Source: an uncultured Bacteroidia bacterium (lineage in GTDB: Bacteria > Bacteroidota > Bacteroidia > Bacteroidales > UBA932). From it: a DNA stretch of 14,576 nucleotides. Below, one piece after another: positions 7,542-12,814 of this stretch. Positions within the stretch are counted from its first letter, which is position 1. Every line of letters begins with the position of its first letter. Under the pieces are notes generated by a model. That model saw only the letters and a program-made list of their open reading frames with translations. It was not told the DNA's origin and ran no database searches. The stretch covers positions 1 through 14,576 of the forward strand of contig CADBUS010000156.1 in NCBI GenBank assembly GCA_902797895.1, written 5' to 3'. The position numbers and the translations under genes were made by a program.

Positions 7542-7547
7542 AACTTA

Positions 7548-7578
7548 CAAATATACTAAGAATATACTCATTCTGTAA
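7548..7578 (-). promoter_or_regulatory. Bacteroidota-type promoter of trpS and the downstream run
   Basis: On the minus strand a perfect TAnnTTTG box (TATATTTG) lies at 7548-7555. TTAC lies at 7575-7578, 19 bp upstream, as a weak match to the -33 TTTG. The box ends 6 bp before the trpS ATG, so transcription would start at or next to the start codon. All six following genes are spaced by 46 bp or less, so this could be the main promoter for the whole set. The call rests on the known Bacteroides consensus and position only. Confidence 0.5.
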
Positions 7579-7668
7579 TCTTTACCCAAGATTTTATCAA
7601 CACCATCTAAGAAACTCCCCATAGTTTTGTTTATCTCAAGTCAAAAGAGATAATCTTCTTTTAATGCT

Positions 7669-7676
7669 TATATTTG
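7669..7676 (+). promoter_or_regulatory. Candidate -7 box (TATATTTG), plus strand
   Basis: A second exact TAnnTTTG match lies in the same intergenic region on the opposite strand, 4 bp before the ATG of the short frame at 7681. No TTTG is found 19-21 bp upstream, so it is weaker than the trpS promoter. It could drive the exported-protein gene at 7842 with a leader of about 160 nt, or be left over from the degraded gene that follows. Confidence 0.3.
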
Positions 7677-7680
7677 CAAT

Positions 7681-7818
7681 ATGATAACCGATTTTATAGA
7701 TGTAACAAGAGGTTTCTGTACAGAAGAAGAATTTTATCCAAGTGTTAAGAAAAATGAATAGTTGATAAAGACAAGGATATTCCAAAAGTATATGAGCAGG
7801 TGGTGCGGGTTATATAGT
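7681..7818 (+). pseudogene. Possible short gene remnant with frameshift
   Basis: An ATG frame at 7681-7761 encodes 26 residues of protein-like composition (MITDFIDVTRGFC, then EEEFYPSVKKNE) and stops. From 7761 to 7817 another frame continues in a protein-like way (VDKDKDIPKVYEQVVRVI) to a TAG. One small insertion or deletion near 7755-7762 would join them into a peptide of about 45 residues. This suggests a decayed small gene or the end of a larger lost one. I do not recognise the family. It might instead be an intact 26-aa small ORF, or chance. The first half alone would be a leaderless frame after the TATATTTG box. The rest of the 7542-7841 gap holds nothing else I can identify. Confidence 0.25.
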
Positions 7819-7841
7819 TTTTCTGAGTAAAAGTTGGTATT

Positions 7842-8945
7842 ATGAAAAAAATCTTTTTTATGAGTTTGCTTTTTTCTTTGGCGGTGATGGGTTTGGTAAA
7901 GGTTGAGGCTCAGAGCCGTAATTGGCTTAAAAGGTATGGTATAGATGTGAATAATACCAATCCTGTATTTACTCGCCCCGATAGGGAGAACGATTCAGAC
8001 AGAGTGCAGGGTGCCGGCATTCATATGAATGATGGTGCAGCCTATAACCGCCGCTATTACACCTTTGGAGGGGAGTGGCACTATGAGCCAAAGCTGCATC
8101 TTTGTCAAGAAGAAGAGGCCGTGGCCGCACAGATTTTTGGGGCTTATAGCCCTTCTGGAAAGATTGAGACTCTTGGGCAGATTTTGAAATATGGCGTTAT
8201 CCCTACAGACTTTGGGGCCATTGTAGCCTATAGGCACTGGGATGATAGCGGCAACGAGAGAGAGGTGCGCCACCACTATGCAACATTCAACCATAAGGGA
8301 GAGCTTATAGATGTCTTTTATGCAGGCAGTTCCGGCTGGATGAGCAGAGTGCTTATGGCAGAGCCGCACGGCCCATATACAGCCAAGCACAATTTTGGCG
8401 GCGGTAGTATGGAGTTTTCTGCAGACAACAAAACTCTCACAAAAACAGATTATTACTACTATACTCCCGAAGAAACCAACGGAAGTACAAAATGGGAGGA
8501 TAGTACCATTTTCAATATCTCCCCTGAGGGCATCTTTTCTGTGGCATCGCACAAATCTTCCCATAAACCGGCAGTAAATGAGGAGGCGGATGAGCTATAT
8601 CTTTTGGAAACTCTCCCACTCAGCGATAAAGAGGCTATTGCCAAGTGGAATGCCTTTGTAAAGCACGTATCTAAGAATGAGCAACTTAAAGATAGGCTCG
8701 CAAATGATATATTCAGGCTCTTTATAAGCCGCCGGCAGGAGTTTATGGCCTGGACAACAAAGCACAAAAACGAGAGCGTACTTATAGGAGCATTAAAACC
8801 CAGAATGGAACAGTTTGCTCAGCGATATGGTACCGGCAGTTTGCAGATGCTGTTAGAAAAATCGCTGATAGAGTGCAAAGATTCCGCTGTGCACAACTAT
8901 TGGAGGAACCTAAAAACCATCCGCTCCATATTTGAGAGTTATTAG
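7842..8945 (+). CDS. Exported protein of unknown family
   Basis: A 367-aa protein I do not recognise. The N-terminus is a clear signal peptide (MKKIFF, hydrophobic core to residue 19, likely cleavage VEA|Q near 23). The mature part begins RNWLKRYGIDV. Residues about 60-240 look beta-rich, with many aromatic and charged residues (e.g. RRYYTFGGEWHYEP, YRHWDDSG, DYYYYTPEE). Short stretches such as SGKIETLGQI and NHKGELIDVFY resemble the repeated G-K/E-x-I/L turns of outer-membrane-associated beta proteins. Residues about 250-367 are helical and charged. There are no cysteine pairs, lipobox or catalytic motif that I can name. It is the only plus-strand gene in the window and is convergent with the AAA+ gene, 20 bp apart, with no obvious terminator between. 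The start is supported by the signal peptide. A secreted or periplasmic role is inferred from the signal peptide only. Confidence 0.75.
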   Translation: MKKIFFMSLLFSLAVMGLVKVEAQSRNWLKRYGIDVNNTNPVFTRPDRENDSDRVQGAGIHMNDGAAYNRRYYTFGGEWHYEPKLHLCQEEEAVAAQIFGAYSPSGKIETLGQILKYGVIPTDFGAIVAYRHWDDSGNEREVRHHYATFNHKGELIDVFYAGSSGWMSRVLMAEPHGPYTAKHNFGGGSMEFSADNKTLTKTDYYYYTPEETNGSTKWEDSTIFNISPEGIFSVASHKSSHKPAVNEEADELYLLETLPLSDKEAIAKWNAFVKHVSKNEQLKDRLANDIFRLFISRRQEFMAWTTKHKNESVLIGALKPRMEQFAQRYGTGSLQMLLEKSLIECKDSAVHNYWRNLKTIRSIFESY

Positions 8946-8965
8946 TGGAATGTATAGAGTGCGAT

Positions 8966-10849
8966 TTAATAACCTATTTTTCTGCTACCTCCGCCGCTCT
9001 TGCCTCCAATGCTCTCCTCTTTGCAGAACTCTTTAATCTGCTCAAAAGCAACCTCTTGCCCCGATAACAGAGAAGCAATCGTTATCCTGCGCGCCACATT
9101 CTCTATCTGGCCTCCGGATAGATTGAAACTCTCTGCAAGAGTTTGAGCCTGCTCTTGACTAAGTTCTGGAAGCATAGATTTTAAGATTTTTGTTTTGGTA
9201 GAACTGTCGGGAGCAGTAAAGCAGACCTTGTATAAAAACCTGCGTTCAAAAGCTTTATCCAAATTCTCAGTAAGGTTTGTGGTGGCAATAAGAATCCCCT
9301 CTAAATTCTCCATCTCCTGCAAAATTATATTCTGAATGCTGTTCATTGTCTTATCGGCACTCCTTTCTGCTCCAACATAGCGTACTCCAAAAATGGCATC
9401 GGCCTCGTTAAAGAGCAGAATAGGGGTGCAGTTACTCTTTTCCACGCTCTTTCTGTACTCATCAAAAATACGCTTTATATTCTGCTCGCTCTCGCCAACC
9501 CAACAGCTCTTAATCTGGCTCATATCAATAAGATAAATATCTCTTTTACAACTTCTTGCAATTTGATATACGGTTTCTGTCTTACCCGTTACCGGGCTGC
9601 CATAAAAGAGGCAGTTAAATCCCGTTCTAAAACCCTTCTCTTTAAGGGAGGTTAGAATTGAGTTCAAACGCCTCTCCTCAAATAGGCTATATAGTTCTTT
9701 AACTCGCTCAGTAAGAGATGTATTATAAAATAGTGCCTTTTCTCTGATCTTCTCAAAAGCTATCCTATCTGCAGCCCTTACATCGGCCTCATTCTTTTTA
9801 ACGGCTCCTCCCACATCCTTAAAAATCTCATCTTTAATCTCGTCTTTGATATGAAAATAATCTTTGCTGCCCATATCAAAAATAGAGCTGAAATTAGAGG
9901 GCTCTATTATATTCTTCTGTTGCAAAATCAATTTTTTGCTTCTATAAAATTGTTGCATTTGCCTTACCTTGCTATCCTCCAAATAGGACATTATCTCTCT
10001 CCAAGCTACAATATCGTTATCCTCAAACCAATAGAGATAAATAAGTGCATAAAATAATATAATTTCACTATTAGGAAGTTTCCTGATTATTCTTTTTACC
10101 GCCAAAGAGAAGCTATTACCTTGGTTTTTCTCTAAAATATCCTGCATTTGAGATATAAACTCCCGCTCCTTACCTTCATTATCTTGCTCACATATCTCAT
10201 CTCTATCTGCTTCTTCGCGATACTCTTTTAGAGCATTTAATCTCTTTTTAAGGCAGTTGAGTATGCCTATGGTGTCAAGGCCGGTAATCCTTTCGGGTAT
10301 AAGTGGTTTATTCTCTTTCAGCCTTCTTAAAACGCCGGCTTTCAGTTCAAACTCACCTCTTTTGCAACTTAAATAACCGCTATCACAGAGTTGAGTAAGA
10401 TTCTCACTATAGGTGAAAAAATCTATGTAATCCATACCCAATGCTTTTGCAATAGAATCTTCCTCTATCCCCCCATATATTCTTCGCTCAAAAACTATCA
10501 CACTTAGAATAATAACTTGTATAGGGGTTAGGCTCAGCACTTTGGCAAGAGCTTGCGTTTGTTCTTTGCAATTGGCTAAGCAGCTCTCTATAGAATCTTT
10601 ATACAGTTCATTGCTCTCCTCTTCTTTCTGCTGCGCATAATCCTCTTTTTCTTGCTTAAAGTTTGCTTTGCGTATGCCCCTTTTCTTACTATTTTCTCTC
10701 TTCTGATGCTCTTTTTTGAACTCTTTTATCTGCTTGCAAATGGCGCACATATTCTCCATAATGCTTTTTTGATTGGCAGAGCTTTCAATACTGCCATTCT
10801 GATTAGTTGTCTGTTCAGCAACCTCGTTTTGTTTTTTTCCGTTTTCCAT
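8966..10849 (-). CDS. Classical-clade AAA+ ATPase with N-terminal helical/winged-helix region
   Basis: A large AAA+ protein; I place the start at the ATG ending at 10849 (627 aa). The 26 extra residues from an ATG at 10927 are hydrophobic, cross the likely promoter and look like non-coding sequence. Residues 1-90 are charged and coiled-coil-like; about 95-185 resemble a winged-helix fold. The AAA module is C-terminal: Walker A YGSPVTGKT (416-424), pore loop CWVGESE (449-455) with Trp at the aromatic position, Walker B ILLFNEADA (477-485) with Asn for the usual Asp, sensor 1 ATTN (522-525), arginine-finger segment FERR (534-537) and sensor 2 GGQIENVARR. The CWVGESE loop relates it to Cdc48/FtsH-type unfoldases, so it may remodel proteins using ATP. 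Related ATPases beside WYL regulators are, to my knowledge, common in Bacteroides, with unknown function. Confidence 0.88.
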   Translation of the reverse strand: MENGKKQNEVAEQTTNQNGSIESSANQKSIMENMCAICKQIKEFKKEHQKRENSKKRGIRKANFKQEKEDYAQQKEEESNELYKDSIESCLANCKEQTQALAKVLSLTPIQVIILSVIVFERRIYGGIEEDSIAKALGMDYIDFFTYSENLTQLCDSGYLSCKRGEFELKAGVLRRLKENKPLIPERITGLDTIGILNCLKKRLNALKEYREEADRDEICEQDNEGKEREFISQMQDILEKNQGNSFSLAVKRIIRKLPNSEIILFYALIYLYWFEDNDIVAWREIMSYLEDSKVRQMQQFYRSKKLILQQKNIIEPSNFSSIFDMGSKDYFHIKDEIKDEIFKDVGGAVKKNEADVRAADRIAFEKIREKALFYNTSLTERVKELYSLFEERRLNSILTSLKEKGFRTGFNCLFYGSPVTGKTETVYQIARSCKRDIYLIDMSQIKSCWVGESEQNIKRIFDEYRKSVEKSNCTPILLFNEADAIFGVRYVGAERSADKTMNSIQNIILQEMENLEGILIATTNLTENLDKAFERRFLYKVCFTAPDSSTKTKILKSMLPELSQEQAQTLAESFNLSGGQIENVARRITIASLLSGQEVAFEQIKEFCKEESIGGKSGGGSRKIGY

Positions 10850-10892
10850 AACCTCAAAAATTATATACCCTATATAATACGAATAACAGATG

Positions 10893-10900
10893 CAAAGTAA
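10893..10900 (-). promoter_or_regulatory. Candidate -7 box of the AAA+ gene
   Basis: TTACTTTG on the minus strand differs by one base from TAnnTTTG and is followed by C, as in the TATCTTTGC box of the WYL gene. It lies 43 bp before the chosen ATG at 10849 and abuts the inverted repeat at 10900-10930. A promoter here would exclude the longer 653-aa reading from 10927, which supports the shorter start. Confidence 0.4.
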
Positions 10901-10930
10901 CAGTGCCACTCTGCAAGAAAGTGGCACTGT
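10900..10930. promoter_or_regulatory. Perfect 10-bp inverted repeat upstream of the AAA+ gene (operator or hairpin)
   Basis: ACAGTGCCAC (10900-10909) and GTGGCACTGT (10921-10930) are exact reverse complements around an 11-nt loop. The element covers the -33 region of the candidate AAA+ promoter. It shares GTGCC/GGCAC half-sites with the inverted repeat before the WYL gene. An A-run follows on the plus strand and no T-run follows on the minus strand, so an intrinsic terminator is unlikely. An operator for the neighbouring WYL regulator is the likeliest reading; a structured RNA end for the WYL transcript is the alternative. Confidence 0.55.
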
Positions 10931-10952
10931 GAAAAAAAGTTTCAGACTAAAA

Positions 10953-11105
10953 ACTATATTGCAGAGGTTCTATGCCGGAGTTTATTTCTGTAGATTATTC
11001 TCCGGAGATTATTCTCTGAAGTTTATTCTCTGTAGTTTATTCTCTGAAGTTTATTCTTTGGAGATTATTCTCCGGAGTTTATTCTCCGGAGATTATATTG
11101 CAGAG
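10953..11105. repeat. 14-bp tandem repeat array (about 11 units)
   Basis: Eleven consecutive units of 14 bp (one is 13) with consensus WTTATTCTCYGGAG. Unit starts are 10953, 10967, 10981 (13 bp), 10994, 11008, 11022, 11036, 11050, 11064, 11078 and 11092. The inner units (10994-11091) are closely alike; outer ones diverge (ACTATATTGCAGAG at the left end, ATTATATTGCAGAG at the right end, sharing the TATATTGCAGAG ending). Several units end in the 8-bp palindrome CTCCGGAG (11000-11007, 11070-11077, 11084-11091). The array fills the gap between the WYL stop and the palindrome before the AAA+ gene. A plus-strand frame crosses it but its peptide is just the 14-bp repeat read in shifting frames. Possible roles include a repeated protein-binding site; nothing is proven. 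Confidence 0.85.
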
Positions 11106-11128
11106 TTTATATACCAGCTGATTAAGAA

Positions 11129-12028
11129 CTATTTATAAAGCTTACTCATAGCGGCTATTTCTGCCCGAACATCCTTTTGTAAATCCTTAGGAGATAGTAT
11201 TTTAACTTGCGCTCCGTGGCGCAGAATCTCCTGCTTGAAATCAAAAGTTGGTGCAAGATAGTATTCAAATATGGTGCCCTCTTCATTCTCCTCTTTTATC
11301 TGCTGAGAGTGGTGCAGGGGCAGCGATTTAAAATATTTTGCCTGTGCGCTATCGGCCCATAGCTCAATAAAACAAGGCTTTATATCTTGGTTAATTATTG
11401 CACCAAAATAGTTTTGAAAATAGTCTCGAGCATTGAACTTTTTAGGAATCTGGAGCTTGATTTTGCTCAGTTGCAGCTCTTTAATGCGGTCTAAACTATA
11501 TATCCTGGGCTTTTCTATATGCTCGCTCCGCCCCAACATATACCATCGTTGCTTGAACAATTTGAGGCAGTAGGGGTGAATGCAAAAAGTGGCAGGCTCT
11601 GAATAATTAAAGCTCTGATAGCTCATTTCCAAGGCTTTCTTGTTCTTTATGGCCTCAATAATTGTAGTTAGCCATCTTCCGCCCGACGGTATATTTTCGA
11701 GCAAAATATTGTTGCGCAGCGTTGCGCTCTCCTCCAAAATGTTGTTCAGTTGCAGGCAATCCAACATCCATTCTCTCAGCTCCTTACCTCCAAGCTCCTC
11801 ATCCTCTCCAATGTAATAACCTTTCAGATTGCTATACTTTATGGTTATACCAAAAGTCTCTTCAATAGCAGCTTTGTGGTTATGGAAAGTGCGGCGCGAG
11901 AGCTCGCTCTTATCGCTATTTACAGAGCTTGCCTCCCATTTTTCAGAAAGCTCCTTGAGGGTAATATGCCCATACATCTGAATGGTGCTTATCAACCAAA
12001 TATACCGCTTGAAATAATGCTGTGCCAT
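11129..12028 (-). CDS. WYL-domain transcriptional regulator (HTH-WYL-WCX)
   Basis: A 299-aa ligand-responsive transcription regulator. The N-terminal winged helix-turn-helix spans about residues 5-75 (ITLKELSEKWEAS, then ELSRRTFHNHKAAIEETFGI, ending in KYSNLKGYYI). The WYL domain spans about 118-195: IIEAIKNKKALEMSYQSF (123-140), then HPYCLKLFKQRWYMLGRS with the namesake WYML at 162-165, and PRIYSLDRIKEL. The WCX extension follows (CFIELWADSAQAKYF, then the end of the protein). WYL regulators often control phage-defence genes (BrxR, CapW) and bind inverted repeats. This one has an inverted repeat over its own promoter region and a related one before the downstream AAA+ gene, which suggests autoregulation and control of that gene. 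The start is preceded by AGGAT directly before ATG. It follows the nuclease-like gene by 89 bp. Confidence 0.92.
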   Translation of the reverse strand: MAQHYFKRYIWLISTIQMYGHITLKELSEKWEASSVNSDKSELSRRTFHNHKAAIEETFGITIKYSNLKGYYIGEDEELGGKELREWMLDCLQLNNILEESATLRNNILLENIPSGGRWLTTIIEAIKNKKALEMSYQSFNYSEPATFCIHPYCLKLFKQRWYMLGRSEHIEKPRIYSLDRIKELQLSKIKLQIPKKFNARDYFQNYFGAIINQDIKPCFIELWADSAQAKYFKSLPLHHSQQIKEENEEGTIFEYYLAPTFDFKQEILRHGAQVKILSPKDLQKDVRAEIAAMSKLYK

Positions 12029-12057
12029 ATCCTATGAGTTTATTCGTTATAACACCG

Positions 12058-12065
12058 CAAAGATA
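12058..12065 (-). promoter_or_regulatory. -7 box of the WYL regulator gene
   Basis: TATCTTTG, followed by C, on the minus strand matches TAnnTTTG exactly. It lies 29 bp upstream of the WYL start codon. The -33 position, about 19 bp further upstream, falls inside the inverted repeat at 12071-12097 and has no good TTTG. This arrangement suits a promoter whose polymerase access is controlled by a protein bound to the repeat. Confidence 0.55.
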
Positions 12066-12070
12066 ACAAA

Positions 12071-12097
12071 TCCCTGTGCCATTTTCAGGCACAGGGA
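12071..12097. promoter_or_regulatory. Perfect 10-bp inverted repeat upstream of the WYL gene (operator and/or terminator)
   Basis: TCCCTGTGCC (12071-12080) and GGCACAGGGA (12088-12097) are exact reverse complements with a 7-nt loop. Two readings are possible and may both hold. As DNA it overlaps the -33 region of the WYL promoter and shares half-sites with the repeat before the AAA+ gene, so it may be the WYL operator. As RNA on the minus strand it is a strong hairpin 20 nt after the stop of the nuclease-like gene, followed by the T-rich ATTTGTTATCTTT, so it may end that transcript. The T-run is interrupted, which weakens the terminator reading. Confidence 0.6.
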
Positions 12098-12117
12098 GGG
12101 CGAAAGATTATTCATTA

Positions 12118-12813
12118 CTATTTCTCGCAATTAGGATATACAAAGAAGATATGAGAATTTATTTGTTCTCTATCTAAACCAAGGGAATTTAATTCTTCTT
12201 TCCAAATACCTTCCCATTCTTGTATTGAATGAATTTCATCATTTTCTCTTCGTTTTTTGAAGCCATTGAGAAATCCAATATATACTAATTTGGCTTTTAG
12301 CCCGCATTTTTTACAGAAATACAAAAAGGCTAATCTATTTGCAAGTTGATAGGATTTGCTATCAATCCATTTCTTCAATTCTTTAGCACCAAGCCATAGT
12401 TGTGTATCTTCAAAAGCCCTTGTAATTACATTTTTACTATTTTCTGATTTTGCATTACAACTTTGGAAAACCTCGTCTTTATATGCTTTTGCCTCAATGA
12501 AAAACCAAGTGTCTTTAATTTTAAAAATAGCATCCCAATTCATAGAATTTCCACATTGTGGCCAAAACTTTATCCATTTCTCTTTAATATCTGGATAGTT
12601 ACTTAAAGATTCAAAACAATCAATACCCTTCCACTCTTCATCCCCATTCATTCCTTTTGATTTTATATATGGAAAATCAAGCCATTCAAGCTGTTCACAT
12701 AACCCTGATAGACCGATAGCATCCAGGACGAGTTTATTCAATTCTTCTCGATGACGTCCTAAAAAACGTAATAATTGATATTCACTACCATAACCAAGTC
12801 TCATTTTTGCCAT
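12118..12813 (-). CDS. PD-(D/E)XK nuclease-like protein
   Basis: A 231-aa protein with the core of a PD-(D/E)XK nuclease. Asp94 lies in MNWDAIFKI (91-99) and is followed, across one beta-hairpin, by the E-x-K pair Glu107/Lys109 in WFFIEAKAY (103-111). A later helix YQLANRLAFLYF (155-166) resembles the helix that packs on this core in many uncharacterised family members, and KAKLVYIGFLNGF (173-185) looks like the next strand. The N-terminal segment GSEYQLLRFLGRHREELN is helical. The start ATG lies 1 bp after the stop of the DUF262-like gene, so translation is probably coupled and the products may act together. It is AT-rich compared with the housekeeping run. The fold call comes from the motif only; nuclease activity is inferred, and the protein could be a degenerate structural relative. 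Confidence 0.6.
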   Translation of the reverse strand: MAKMRLGYGSEYQLLRFLGRHREELNKLVLDAIGLSGLCEQLEWLDFPYIKSKGMNGDEEWKGIDCFESLSNYPDIKEKWIKFWPQCGNSMNWDAIFKIKDTWFFIEAKAYKDEVFQSCNAKSENSKNVITRAFEDTQLWLGAKELKKWIDSKSYQLANRLAFLYFCKKCGLKAKLVYIGFLNGFKKRRENDEIHSIQEWEGIWKEELNSLGLDREQINSHIFFVYPNCEK

Positions 12814-12814
12814 A

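Noticed and set aside
7995..8564. Minus-strand 189-residue frame
   Set aside because: It is antisense to the exported-protein gene, Cys/His/Ile-rich in a shadow-like way, and has no signal or motif.
8946..8965. Bidirectional terminator between the convergent genes
   Set aside because: The 20-bp gap has no inverted repeat or T-run on either strand.
10850..10927. Longer AAA+ start giving a hydrophobic N-terminus that looks like a membrane segment
   Set aside because: The extra 26 residues cross the inverted repeat and the candidate -7 box, and the next Met opens a normal charged cytoplasmic N-terminus.
10953..11105. CRISPR array
   Set aside because: The repeats are 14 bp and contiguous with no spacers, and no cas gene is present.
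10890..11138. Plus-strand 82-residue frame over the tandem array
   Set aside because: The peptide is only the 14-bp repeat read through shifting frames, it covers the palindrome and AAA+ promoter region, and it has no convincing start signal.
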